DNA of 64,000 nucleotides, taken from contig MCGE01000001.1 in assembly GCA_002105175.1 (NCBI GenBank), forward strand, positions 2,728,001 through 2,792,000. The letters are read 5' to 3'. A model generated the notes under the pieces. That model was given only the letters and a program-made list of their open reading frames with translations. It was not told the origin of the DNA and did not search any database. Shown piece after piece: positions 23,201 to 34,923 of this stretch (within the stretch, counting starts at the first letter, position 1; each line of letters opens with the position of its first letter). The translations under genes and the position numbers were made by a program. The stretch is from Absidia repens. Taxonomy: Eukaryota > Mucoromycota > Mucoromycetes > Mucorales > Cunninghamellaceae.

Positions 23201-23764
23201 CTTTCAAGTAAGCTATTATTTCAGCACACAAAAAAAACCCATTGACGACACCCTGAGCACGGCGGTTGGGCCCCAAGGGGCTTCCCGCCAAAGTGCGAAA
23301 TGGCGGAGGCTTTAATCTTATCCCACCAAAACCCACACTTTAATAAAAAAAAAACTGTGACACCCAAGAAATCGAAATATTTCCAAGAGCTCCAGCGGAG
23401 CGCCAGAGCGTTTATTTTGTAAAGCACCGCGAAAATTGTAAAGTATTACTCCGAAAACAAGGTAAAAAAGTATACCCCTGGAAACCAGGTCCTGTTTTTG
23501 CTCGTTTCCGCTCCGATATCAAGCGTAGTTAGTAGATGTAGATGTAGATGTAGATTGTAAGACTTGCAAACGAAGATTAACTTATGTATTTTTATTTTTA
23601 TTTATTATTTGTACAATAAAAAGTACCGTCCCTTCTTTTTTTGTTGTTGTTGTACGCACAGACACACATACACCCGTTTTTTTTTTCTTCTGCTTATAAT
23701 AAGACCATATTCATACATTTGGTAAGACAATCAAACAATGAGAAAGAATAATGATAGAAAAAGA

Positions 23765-24060
23765 CAAGACGAAGTTTATTCAGTAGCAAGTATAACAATG
23801 ACAACCAATACTAAACTAAGATGAAGGCTAATTCAATAGTGGTCCCAAATTCTGAATCCAAATGAAAGGGTTTCCCCATGCATCTCGTAATACCTGAGCT
23901 GAAAACCCTTCTAATCTAGTCCTGGCACTAATACTAGTTGAACATCACCTCATTGAAATCAATGAAATGGCGGTGACTTGGGAAAAAAAAAAAAAAAAAA
24001 AAAAGAAAAGAAAGGAAGGAGGAAAGAAAAGGCTTTCTTTAAAGCGCTTATTCAAACGGC
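23765..24060 (+). repeat. Dispersed repeat family A, copy 6 (subtype II)
   Basis: Begins gaagtttattcagtagcaag, then ccaaatgaaagggtttcccc, catgcatctcgtaatacctg and cttctaatctagtcctggca, matching copy 4. A poly(A)/purine tract follows (about 23982-24035). Confidence 0.75.
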
Positions 24061-24104
24061 GATTGAAGTCACAAAATTGAAATGAAAATTGAAAATTTGG
24101 CATT

Positions 24105-24420
24105 ATGAGTGAGCCATACCATACGGCTAATTTTGGTTGTTAGGTATTTTGTTTATTCGGTAGCAACTTGGGTTTGTTTTTGCAGAGTTTTATTTTTTTT
24201 ATAGAGGGAGTACCAGAACTTTTTAGGGTGGAGCTCAACCAGTTGTAAAGACAAAGCGACAGAATAAAATTGATGTGAGGATTCGAAGTCCGTTCAGGGG
24301 AGAAATAATGAATAATATAAAGACTATGGAAATCAAAACTTTGGAATAGTAATAAATAATAAATAGGGAGTTTGTACTAAATTTGTTTGAATTAATGAGA
24401 AAACTAATAAAAACTAAAGA
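24105..24420 (-). repeat. Repeat family B, copy 4 (inverted)
   Basis: Reverse-complement blocks of family B: gtaccagaactttttagggt, gaggattcgaagtccgttca and aataatataaagactatgg match 19760-19930 in inverted orientation. It has no tRNA gene attached. Confidence 0.6.
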
Positions 24421-25720
24421 AAACCCCTAAATTTGATGGAGTATTTGTATTGATTTTTGAATCGCAAAAAAGCGTTTTGTAAAGGCTGATAAGATGGAAA
24501 AACCTAATAATTAAGAATGTGTAGGAGAAAAATATGAGATTTCAGAGTGAAACTTGAGAATTGAAAAAGAAAAGCATTTTCTCGACAGTACTTCACAGTC
24601 AAAGCAGAAGATCCATAATGTTTATTGAAAATTATGTCATGTTCAATATCACCAGTAAGTTGGTATGAGTTGATTTTTTTATTTTACTGAAAAGATCATA
24701 GCTGTTTGCCAAAAAAGGAAAACATTTTTCTCATATTCTTTTGAGAAACACAACGTACTTTATATGAGAGCATCAATTTGTCGATAATATACCATTTAAT
24801 AAATATACAATAAAAGATAGTAATACAATATGGGTAATATTTTGGTGTAAACGCAATGATTTTTTTATTGGTCACAAAGAGAATAAAATAAATAGATGAA
24901 AAACCAATATTAATATGAATGAGACTATCTGCAAAATATATAATGGCAATACTAAAATATAGGGATGGGGCCATCGGAGAGGAATAAAACCAATGACCTA
25001 ATAACTAATAACTAATTGACATTCCTAAATTGATCTGGAAGTTCGAGATGACAGATATAAGGAATGTTGAAAGGAACGAGCGGTCGACGGTGATTGTCGG
25101 ACATCCATTATTGATTCTGGTGTGACTAAATATTGATGATGCTGATTGAATCAGAAACTATCATTGCTAACGCTACTGAGACAAACAAGGTGAGGATTTC
25201 AGTGGTATTGTGGGATTGGCGACTGTCGAACCAGGTTATTGACATAAGGGGAAGAGGTCCTTTTATAATAAACGTGCTGATGTGCTTGCTGTCAGGCATA
25301 GTCCGTTTCGGCGCATCGTACTGATAACCGTAATTCCGCCAAATATAATTTTCGCAAAAAAGTTATCGCGTTCTTCCTATCTCCCCACACCCCACAAAAA
25401 AAAGTTGCGTTTAATATGCAAGTTAGCTATATATTTATAAGTTAGTCTTACATTAGATATTGGCTGTATTCTTTTTCGGTAGTTTCGGTGATCTTGACCA
25501 ATCGTTTTGGATTTCCGTTCATGCATTTCAATTCTCCTGTGCTTGTGGCTTGATTTCGGCAGTGTAACGCAGGTTTTGTTCATTCTCCTAGTCATGATAA
25601 GAAAAATATATATCTGCCTTCTTGATATAATAATAGTATCCATTTTTTAGCTTACCATCATCAAAAAAGATACCTCGTATGGTTGCGACTGCTAGTTCGA
25701 TTGGCATCATTATCCAAATG
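24421..25720. other. AT-rich spacer, no supported gene
   Basis: Frames at 24696-24974 (-), 25133-25324 (+) and 25377-25643 (-) are AT-rich with no motif and no clear splice context. The segment 25560-25680 on the minus strand contains a possible short exon (ENEQNLRYTAEIKPQ) but I could not place it in a gene. Confidence 0.4.
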
Positions 25721-26009
25721 TCATGGTTGTTCTGGGTTGGTCTGATCGACTATGTATCTATATCTTGGAGGTATCGTGGACGGTCCTGGGTCCCCTTTTA
25801 TCTTGAAAAATAGAAAAATAAAAAGTGGATGAGTAGATTGATCAAGCGAGAATACACGTTTTTCTCTTCCCGCTTACCTGTCGTTGCATTTCATCCGCAA
25901 AGGGGTTTGACCACGTTTCATTTGATAACGGCACGACAAAATTCCACAAAGTAAAAATGATTGTAGATGTTAGCGCCGGCAAGACAACCACCACATGATT
26001 TGCTTTCAT
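25721..26009 (-). CDS. Small single-pass membrane protein, two exons, about 68 residues
   Basis: Exon 1 starts at ATG 26009 and reads MKANHVVVVLPALTSTIIF, followed by a hydrophobic run ending in LWNFVVPL, then SNETWSNPFADEMQRQ at a gtaagc donor. The second exon continues in phase with IKGDPGPSTIPPRYRYIVDQ and ends NPEQP-stop at 25721. The layout is a short N-terminus, one membrane helix and a Pro-rich soluble tail, as in small mitochondrial or ER membrane subunits. I do not recognise the family. The clean splice and coherent protein are the reasons for calling it. Confidence 0.55.
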
Positions 26010-26231
26010 CCCGTCGTCCACTTACAGCGTCCTGGGTCCGAGAGCTAATAGTTAGTATTTCATCGAGCATGCTGAGAGGTCACTGTTGACGACCATGGCT
26101 ATAAGGAAGCATGTAGTCCATTGCCAAATTGCTGTTAATTAGGTGATGGTAGTGGTAGATTGCTTGTTGGGTTGGTTCGGTATGTTTCTGATATGCTGTA
26201 CGAATTGGCCTAATTGACTGTAAGCTGAAAT

Positions 26232-26433
26232 TTACATTTGATACCAGCCTAAAGTTTTGTCTATCTAAGAAATCAATAGCGAATATTAACGCACATATCC
26301 ATGCCGTTGAGTCCTTTTGTCTTACTAGAGACCAAATATCATCGAAGTTAAAATTCAAATATGTGGAAAAGGAACTTGTGGTTTGTGTTGAAGGAGAAGG
26401 GAAAGGTGAGCTGGTAAGATCGTGGTAGGCCAT
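26232..26433 (-). CDS. Possible small protein gene (about 46 residues if spliced)
   Basis: ATG at 26433 (MAYHDLTSSPFPSPSTQTTS) leads to FNFDDIWSL just before a good donor gtaaga. Removing a 61-nt intron ending gatttcttag joins to IDKTLGWYQM-stop at 26232. Unspliced, the frame stays open to 26080 for 117 residues. The spliced version has a more natural end, but neither is recognised. It lies about 220 bp upstream of the small membrane-protein gene on the same strand. Confidence 0.4.
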
Positions 26434-27381
26434 GTCATATATTATATAAGAGGAATGTTGATAGAAAAAAAAAAAAGGAGGGTGTATATGAAAAAAAGGA
26501 ATCTAAGGAAATGGCATATGAAAGTGAAGGGGCAGAATGCAACGATGCGCAAAGTAAAAATAAAAAAAAGTGTGTAAGTTTTTATTTCTCCTAATAATAA
26601 AAAGTAAAAGGGTATGCTATACATAAAAAAAAAAAAAAAGAAAAAAGGGGAAAGTTATCACGCGTGCAAAATTTAAAGTCAGTCGATGTTTTACTCACTA
26701 GGACAGAAGAATAGGCTAGTTGATTGATCGATAGTAACCTCGCCACTATTAATATTCAAGACAATAATGTCTTTCGTAAACGCGTATCGTTTAAATGATA
26801 TGAAAGGAGCCTTGCCACACCTAATATATTGATCAAAATGGCTGTGGTCTATGATTTCATTGAACACTTTTGGCTTAAAAAGTTTACAGCGAGATAGAAA
26901 AGTTTAGTAATATGGAAAAGGTAGATGTCCCTATATATACTATAAAAAAACCCCCAACGTTTTCATAAAATAATAAGCTGACAGGATATATCTTGCCTAT
27001 TTCGCGTCATGTATAATCACTGTATCTAACATTAGCAACCATATCACATTATCTTGTTATTGATATCATCTCTATTTTTGCATGAACAATTAGAATAGCT
27101 TTTTTCCCCTGTCCCAGTTTTTTTTTTAATCCCAATTTATTTTTATTTTAGTGTTTTCTGTACACAATATTTTCGATTGAAACCCAGCGAACGACTGATC
27201 TTAAAGGGGCGTGAAGGAGGTTGTAATAATAAAGACCATTTCATCCCCAATTCTTTTTTTTTTTCTTTCCTACTTCTTTTATTCATCTGACTCCCTTCCT
27301 TTATTTTTCTTTTCGCTTCTTTATTTTTATTGAACGTTTTTATTTTTGTACATATAGCTCCATATATCTGTATAGTTTTAT
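26434..27381. promoter_or_regulatory. Intergenic region between divergent genes
   Basis: It separates a minus-strand small gene from the plus-strand methyltransferase and should hold both promoters. Poly(A) runs near 26466 and 26624, pyrimidine-rich sequence at 27240-27330. No defined element found. Confidence 0.35.
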
Positions 27382-28593
27382 ATGGGGAACACATCGTCTA
27401 AACCTTCAGCAACAAGTCAACGACGACCTAGTCATAAACAAAAGAAACCGATCAAAGAAATTCAACCCACACGATTACCTACGAAGAAAACGATTGACGG
27501 ACGTATTTATCATGCTGATGAAACTAGTCAATACCTATTACCACGGGATGATCAAGAAATAGACAGATTACATGAAGCACACTTTTTGACTAAGGAGCTC
27601 TTAGGCTGGTAAGTAAAGCACGAATATTAGTCTATTATGTCAATACCGGATGATGTGTACTAAAAAGTCTTCGTTTATAGCAATGTTATGGCTGATGCGA
27701 CAAAGCACTTGGATTTTCAAGGGGGTGGGTTACAAATCTTGGATGTGTGCTGTGGACCTGCTACATGGTTATGTGAAACAAGCTTGGAATATCCTAGTTG
27801 TCAATTTGTTGGTATTGATATGTCGAACATTTGGCCTCAAGTTATACGACCTGCCAACTTGGAATTCATTGAAGCAAGCGTTTTACGTGGGTTACCGTTT
27901 CCAGACAAGGCTTTTGGTAAGTTTTTTTTTTTTTATACATAGTTATAACGGATATAGTAACTTAATTTATTTTTATTTCTCTTCTCAAACACTCGAAACA
28001 TAGATTTTGTACAGCTTCGATTTGTATCACTTGCCTTCAAGACCAATGAATGGACTTATCTATTAACGGAAATTCGACGGATATTGCGAGATGGTGGGAT
28101 TTTACAATGTATAGATTTGGATATGCAAATTATATCAGATGATCAAGATGTCAAACACTATTTGCAACATTGTAAGTCAAATCGTCATCATACATCTTTC
28201 ATATCTTTATTGAGTTTGGTCTTGATTAATTTTAATTTTTTTTTTTTTTTTTTTTTTTTTTTTGGCTTGATAGTTGACGTTCTCTGTAATACTCGTGGAC
28301 TTGATCCTTCAGCAGGTGCCAAATTAGATATGATGTTAAATGATCATAATCTCAGCATTTTGCAATCAGAATATCGGGAGATTCCTCTTGGTTGGGGTGG
28401 TCCACTTGGTGACGGATTCATGAATATCTTTAGCGCCGAAGTACAAGGTATGGCTCCATGGATGAAACAATCAAATAATCTGAACGACGAACAACTGATT
28501 GCCATGTTACGACGAACTCTTCGTGGTATGATTGAATCAAAAGCATACATGGGTCTATATGCCTTCCTGGCCCAAAAACCGGTGGATGATTAG
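27382..28593 (+). CDS. SAM-dependent methyltransferase with N-terminal myristoylation-type signal
   Basis: Four exons from ATG 27382 to TAG 28593. The start MGNTSSKPS has Gly at 2, Ser at 6 and Lys at 7, a textbook N-myristoylation sequence. A basic linker follows (RRPSHKQKKPIKE). The Rossmann core is clear: motif I ILDVCCGPATWLCET, acidic motif II FVGIDMSNIWP, motif III FIEASVLRGLPFPDKAF, and EIRRILRDGGILQCIDLD. The last exon contains PLGWGGPLGDGFMNIF. Related fungal and mucoralean proteins are annotated only as class I methyltransferases; the substrate is unknown. The third intron ends in a 25-nt poly(T) followed by ggcttgatag. Confidence 0.85.
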
Positions 28594-29282
28594 CAATAGT
28601 AGAATAGCTTCCCCTTATTTATATATCACATAGTAGTAGTGGTCTCCTCTCCTTTTCTTTTTATATATACACATTACTATTTCCTTTTTTATTCTTCTAG
28701 TTTTTAGTTATTTTAGTCTTAGTCTTTAGCGTTAGCGTTAGCGTTAGTTTTTTTTTTTTTTTGACTTGTATCATAGCAATGGTGATTTGCACTCTCATAT
28801 TTAATTTTATTAATAAAGAATTTTTTATTATTATGCTTCTGAATGGAACATGGTTTGACTTCTCAAAAAGGATAACATACACTCCTCTTTTACATTGATC
28901 AAATAATTTCGGGTTTTGCACAACTACTTTTAGAGGAAATTTGCCCAATTTTTTTAGAAAGCGAACCAGCAATACGGATGAGACACTTTAGAATCCGGGG
29001 TCAAACTATAAACTTACTATCTTATGGTATACATATATGTTTGTGACAACTCACTAGTGTAACCCAGTAGATGTGATTTCACTCTTACAGAATTTCAGGG
29101 CAGACGGTGTAGTTCTTTTTCATTTTTGACAGCACCTTCAAGAAAAAAAAAACATTCCATCTCCGCCAACCGAATTTGTGCGTAAATTGTGTTGTACGCG
29201 CTCGTCAAGATTGGTATTTTTTTTTTCGCGACTGAGTTCATATTGTGTTTTCTTTCTCTATCTTTTTTTTTCTGCTTCAATC
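28594..29282. other. Intergenic spacer
   Basis: Contains a short ttagcg tandem (28728-28750) followed by poly(T), and no exon. The upstream part of the WD40 gene (29180-29282) is T-rich. Confidence 0.4.
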
Positions 29283-31623
29283 ATGGTTAAAGCAAAACGC
29301 ACCAACGGCCACAGCAAGACCAACATTGAAGAAAAACCAAAAACAACCACATATTCTGAAGATATGGATACTGATGACCTTTTGGAACAATCCGATATTC
29401 TTTTATCCACCAAGGATAAAGATGGCAATGACATGGATTGTGATCAGGACACTGATGATCTTTTGGATAAAGTAGACACAAAAACAAAAACAAAAAAAGG
29501 TCGCCCTACTAAGAAAACATCGGACGATGAAGATACCAACACTAGTACCAAAGGACGTAAGAAGGCAACAACGACAACTACCAAGCCCAAGGCAACTTCT
29601 CAAAATAAAGTGGAGATCAAGGTAATTTAGCAAGTTCATTAGAAAACAAGGAAGACCGAGACTCATGTTGTCGTCTCTTTTACATACACTTAGGGCTATG
29701 AACTAGAACGAAGCAAACAGTTGGCTCAACAATATCCTGACAATTACTGGCAATATCATGCGGATGGTGATAATTCCATGATCAATCTCATCAACGGACA
29801 AAACAAACTAGAGCTAGTGGAAGTCAATATTGGCGATCAAGGTAATCGAATTTCACTTGAAAGGCGAAGGCATAAGCTAAATGTATTTTCGTGTATATAT
29901 ACTAGGTGCGATTACTGGTATGACCCTAACGACAGACGGTCAACTCTTGGCTACCTTTTCTACCATTGGGTCCATCAAATTGTGGGATATTGGAAATGAA
30001 ATGAAATTGGTTCGAAAACTTCGTGACGCCTCCGAAGACAACATTGAAGAATTCTACTGTGGCCAGTTCGTAGACGATGTCCCTGAACTGATAGTCGCTG
30101 GTGGCAAATTGAAGGATAGATTACGCTGGTCTAAAGAAGATGGTGACAACCATATTTTACCGAGCCCTATCAAGGTAATAAAAAGTCACATAGGTGGAGG
30201 CGGTGGGGCACTGGGAAATGCAAAAGGATCTGTTGTTTACTAACTCGCATGTTTACAAATATAAAAACACTAGATATTTAATATGGTAACTGGCGAAGTA
30301 TTGGCGAAACTTGAAGGTCATGATGAAGAAATCTTAAGCATCAAATCCCTTCAATTCAATGGTGAAAACTACTATATCTCAACGAGTCAAGATGGCCGTA
30401 TTATCAAATGGCGAATGGCTGAAGATTGGATAACTTTGATTGAATCACAGAAAATGGACGACGAACTAACTTGCATGGCTTTCACCATCTCCTTTTTACC
30501 AAACTGTGGCAACAAGTACTTTTGGCCTCATGTGACGAACACATTAGACTATATGACTTTGAAAATGGAAAGGTAACCAAAAAAATGAAATCAAATGCAG
30601 CTATATGTATAAAAGCGTATGATATCGTATATTTATTAACAATCATATTATCTCATCCTTCGTAGCTTTTGCAATCCTTCGAAAACCTATACACTTCCTA
30701 CTGTGACTGTGGCAAAGTCATTGAGTTTCTGGACGAATCGCTTTATTGGGAGAGCTTGAAGGACAGGAAAAAAGCAAAGGCTGCTCAACAAGAACAAAGC
30801 GCATGGTTTATCACAAGAGGGGCTGAATTATGTGACGACAATGGTATTTGTAAGTACTCCCAAAACAAATTATTTACTTTCATGCTAACTTTATTTTGAA
30901 TTTAGCTTCTACGCCAAATATTTGTATATTACATAGACTGGTTTATCCAAAGAAGGAAGGTGGTAAATTTGTTTTGGAAGAAATCAAGCAATACAAACAT
31001 GAAGCGTAAGTGGAATAAAAAAAAAATAAGTGGCTCAATTTCTAAGGACGTTGTTCGCGATGTATCTATCGGTTTTACTTATATTTTTCTATCATCTTTT
31101 AGTTATTGCTCCAACTCATGGTTAGTAAAGATCGCAACTAATGGTCGATATCTACTGGCCCCCACCATATATGGTCAAGTCTTCGTCTTCAATCTCTTAT
31201 CAGGTCAATTAACTGCTATATTGAAAAATCATGAAGGTAAAAAAAAAAAAGCTTTTTTTATAATACTTGTATTTGTAGATCAATGTGTTTGTGTGTGTGT
31301 ATGTGTGCATGGTGAAAAGGATGAATGGTTTGGGCGAAACAATACGTCAACTGAAAACTTTGATTTTGCGTCTTTTTATAGATGTGGAAGTCCGTGATGT
31401 GATATTCCATCCATTTGCGCCTTTAATTTTCACCAGTGGAGATGGTAAGATAGCTTATAAAAGGATCACGATTTTGCATAGATATACTAACTTACATTCT
31501 CATTTGAAATTGTCTAATTTAGATGGCAGAGTATTCGCTTATACGATTGCCTCTTCTGAAGAAGATAAAAAGAATGGAGTATCAGCTGCAGGCGAGTTGG
31601 AATCATCATCAACATCATCTTAG
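29283..31623 (+). CDS. WD40-repeat protein with basic/acidic N-terminus (apparent frameshift)
   Basis: At least nine exons. Residues 1-110 are charged: MVKAKRTNGHS, acidic repeats (DTDDLLEQSD, DTDDLLDKVD) and an AT-hook-like KKGRPTKK, suggesting a nuclear protein. WD40 blades follow: TLTTDGQLLATFSTIGSIKLWD, GHDEEILSIKSLQFNGENYY, VLLASCDEHIRLYDFENG, APTIYGQVFVFNLLSGQL and IFHPFAPLIFTSGD. The blade at about 30470-30575 needs a frame change near a five-T run at 30493-30497, with no room for an intron, so the assembly has an indel or the allele is broken there. No specific orthologue recognised; a scaffold role in chromatin is inference. Confidence 0.7.
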
Positions 31624-32367
31624 AATATAGTATGGTTATCAATTTCTCCCATCAATAGTTATTAGTCACCACCTTCCCTTTCCATCTACTTTAGTTTATA
31701 CAGTCTCTCTTACATATTTATTTTACAATAAAGAATTTATATACAGTACAATTTTGTTTTATAATGCCTCTGCTTTCGTTAAATACATTCCTTTTTATAT
31801 CTATTATTTTCAATTGCGTGTGTTGCTCTGCCCTTACTGTTTCCACTGAAATAAATGCTCGAGTTTCTTTTTTGCTAGAAATCAGTCATTTAAGCACCAG
31901 AATTATTTTCATGTTGAAAAATATCTTTTGTCAAACATATTTTAAATATGTCTTTTGTATTGTATGTTGAATACTGTAGTCGTTGAAGGTACTTTTCTTT
32001 GACCTTTTCTAACACTCTTTCAATATACGCTATTACACAGCCATATTCAGCCACGTCTCAATTGTTTTTTCCTCCTTTGTTTCAATTTGAAGTTAATATA
32101 TTGCAAATGGTCGTACAATTCCTATATGCCTATGCTCTTATTAACAATCAAGACCCTGCCGAATTCACACATATTGCAAGTCCCGAGTTCCTTCCATTTC
32201 TTTCTCTTTTTTTTTTTTTTTTTTTTTTCTGTGCGAAGTACCCTCACTGAATCTATTTTTCCCTTCCGTTCCAATAAGAGAAAGCCGAGATAAACCGAAT
32301 ACAACTTCATATTACACATATTTTATTCATGAATAATATTCACAATACAAATCAAACTAAAACTAAG
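31624..32367. other. Convergent 3' region
   Basis: Lies between the ends of the WD40 gene (+) and the PTEN gene (-). It has aataaa near 31729 for the first and tttattcatgaataat near 32327 for the second. A poly(T) is at about 32208-32228. Frames here (31764-31970, 31999-32250) are low-complexity. Confidence 0.5.
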
Positions 32368-33828
32368 CTAAGTGTTGTCAATATGGTTACTAACACTAGT
32401 ACTATCAAAAACTAATTCTATTGTAAAATCTATACCAAAATCCCTACATAGTTCATCAGCGTACGCTTGATCAATCCATTGTTTTGTGAGTTTGATTGAC
32501 GAGGAATTTTCAAGTTCAGTATTGAGCCAAAAGTGACACAAGGGCTGCTTCTATAGACATAAAAAGATAGCATAATATGCACAAGTCAGTTTGTTGCATA
32601 CAATTGGTAGCACATAAATATTTTACCTTCCAGAATTGATAATAATAAAACTGTACTTTAAAGTCACCAGAAAGCTTGCCAATTCCATTTGTTTCGATGA
32701 TTAATTTTTGATCCGATCTTGTCATACAGCACCCTTCATTGCTTTGGTTATAGAGCATATTGTTATTATGATCTACTATACAAAACATCACCCACCGACC
32801 TATAAAGTTTCATTGCCCCCCAAAAAAGCTATTCATCAATCATGGATACCTACGTATATACATAAACTTGAGCTTACCACCATTTCCTTGATATTTTATT
32901 GGTACTGGTTGTAAGATCAGTTTCTCCAATAATAAGGGTTGATGGTTCAATCGAGCACCATTCAAGATTGATTGATAGTATTCAATATACCTAATTTGAC
33001 TTGGAATCGTGACGCCCTAAAAATATCACCATCAGAAATAAAATGAATGTAACATTCAACCTTTCCATATTTCATCCAGTCTACTTGGCTTACCATCCCA
33101 TTTGTCGTCCGTTTCTTGCCATAAATAGCTACCGCTTCTTCCGTATTTTTAGCTTGATGGGTATAAAGTAAGAGAGCAGCAATCATCACACCTGTCCGTC
33201 CTTTACCGGCCTTACAATGGACCACGACCACATTTTCGGAGTTTTGATCTAGCCATCCTGCAGCGTTTTGACAAAATTGTTGCATCATTTCGAGTTGAGG
33301 AACCTGATGATCTCGAAAAGGATAGTCGGATACATTGCCATCGAACTTGTTCTTGTCATATGCTTTTTCTGCCCGCCTATAAAGAAAGTAAAGCAAACGA
33401 CATCAAAAAAACTGATTTTTGGTTTGTACAAATACATAAAAGTCCATATTAGGGGTACCTTACAGATTGAATATCTTGTATTGTTTCCCGTGTTGTTTTT
33501 CCAAAAATCTATGTTAGAAACTAGGCAAGTCAATAGAGTCCCAATGTACTTTTTGATATATATATATACCTTCGAACATCCACCAAATGGTTTCTATAAA
33601 GCCCTTCCAGTCCTTCCGAGGGGTATCCCATGGCGATGATCCGGTCCGTGATATCTATCAAAGTGAAAAACGTGAATTGGGTACATAGTGTTAGTGGCAG
33701 ATTGAGTTATCTGACTCTTTTTTTTTTTTTTCCCTTCCTTTTTACTTACAGCTGAGATCAAGATCTACGTTTCCAGAAGCATATCGTTGTCTGTTTTCAG
33801 AAACAAGTCTCTTCAAAGGATTAAACAT
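32368..33828 (-). CDS. PTEN-type phosphoinositide 3-phosphatase
   Basis: Multi-exon from ATG 33828 (MFNPLKRLVSENRQRY) to TAG 32368. The N-terminus ends in the PIP2-binding-like basic segment and joins IIAMGYPSEGLEGFYRNH and RFLEKQHGKQYKIFNL, as in PTEN. The phosphatase P-loop is exact: VVHCKAGKGRTGVMIAALL. YPFRDHQVPQLEMMQQFC matches the WPD-loop region. The C-terminal exons form a C2-like domain (FKVQFYYYQFW, QPLCHFWLNTEL, FTIELVFDS). It should dephosphorylate PI(3,4,5)P3 at the membrane and limit Akt-type signalling. No extended C-terminal tail or PDZ ligand is seen; the protein ends shortly after the C2 domain, as in other fungi. Confidence 0.92.
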
Positions 33829-34480
33829 TCAAGCGTGCTTGGTCAAAAAAAAAAAAAGGAAGAGGGAAAAGGGAAATCTTCAAGTTGGTAGCTTAACCTA
33901 GAATTTAATACCCGACATCACCAATAAACGTTGGCCTTTGACTTGGCGCACCCAAACGTCCACACCAGATCGCCCACCCATAGCGGTGACTCAATTTAAT
34001 ACGCACCCTTGGCAGCATTTACATGAATTTGGTCTGTTACAATCAGTAACTTGGTGTAGAAAAAATTAGTGTAGTCTAGTGTAGTATAATTTGATGTAGT
34101 ATAATTTGGTGTAATATAGCTTAGTGTAGTATAGTTTTGTATTGAATATTGTCGCCTAGTATATTCAATAAAAAAAAATAATAACTATTGAACTTGAATA
34201 CAACTTGTCTAATTCCATCCCATCAAAATCAACATTTCAACGGCCCCTCTGGCACCCAGTAGATCTTTTTTTTTTTTTTTTTTTGTTCTTTGCAAGTGTT
34301 GAAATGTTTAGATCCCCTATGATCCATTTTTTTTTGAAAATGAGTGTCCAGAGCCAGCGAGCGGTATTTCAAAAGGTGCCTTTACTTTTTTCTTTCCCAA
34401 ATATCGGACTTGAGTGTAAATTTTCCCAATTCCTTTTTTTTTTTTTTCACTCACCATTTTTATACACGATCAACTGAACA
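33829..34480. promoter_or_regulatory. Divergent promoter region with tandem repeat
   Basis: Between PTEN (-) and the PKR1-like gene (+). About 34065-34145 consists of imperfect repeats of tagtgtagtataatttg-type units. T runs at about 34267-34284 and 34433-34447. No exon recognised. Confidence 0.45.
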
Positions 34481-34923
34481 ATGGAACTGGACACGTCAAC
34501 AGAAGGAGGTCTAGTGAATGATATTATAACATCGATCATGACGCCAGGATATACAGCTACTGGTGTCATACAAGCCATGTTTTATGCCTTTTACGCTTTG
34601 TTCGCGACCTTGACCATCATGGTGATTATCACGGGCGGGAACCCTCATGTCATTGCTCTACTTCTATTATCGGTGTGTTTATTTATAGCTATTCGATGGT
34701 AAGTTTCTTTTTTTTTTTTTTTTTTTTTTACTGTTGTGATAATGCTAGAAAAGCTAACCAGACGGGGAACTGGCTATCAAATAGGTTTTTGGCGGAACTG
34801 GACAACATAAAGCGGCAAAATGGTGAAACGACTAAGGATCGCGATGCTTCCGCCATTAGCACCAGCTTCAAGAAAAAATCAAAAAAGACATCAAAGAAAG
34901 GGAAGAAGCAGGCAAAGAAATAG
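34481..34923 (+). CDS. PKR1: Pkr1-family ER protein, V-ATPase assembly
   Basis: Two exons. The first (34481-34698) encodes IMTPGYTATGVIQAMFYAF, the IFTPGT-type start of Pkr1, then two hydrophobic segments with GGNPHVIALLLLSVCLFIAI. The donor gtaagt follows TG of a Trp codon; the second exon continues FLAELDNIKRQ and ends in a Lys-rich tail KKKSKKTSKKGKKQAKK. In yeast Pkr1 acts in the ER with Vma21 and others to assemble the V0 sector. The Lys-rich end with KxKxx-like residues fits ER retention (inference). Intron has a 20-nt poly(T). Confidence 0.85.

Noticed and set aside
23221..23427. GC-richer block with frames FGGIRLKPPP and ALRWSSWKYFD
   Set aside because: Both frames are short, overlap each other and follow a repeat A copy; probably part of the repeat's flank.
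25377..25643. Minus-strand frame of 88 codons with basic residues
   Set aside because: It is cut by better splice-consistent short blocks in another frame and shows no recognisable domain.
28728..28755. Telomere-like ttagcg repeats
   Set aside because: Only three units, the hexamer differs from TTAGGG and it lies between two ordinary genes.
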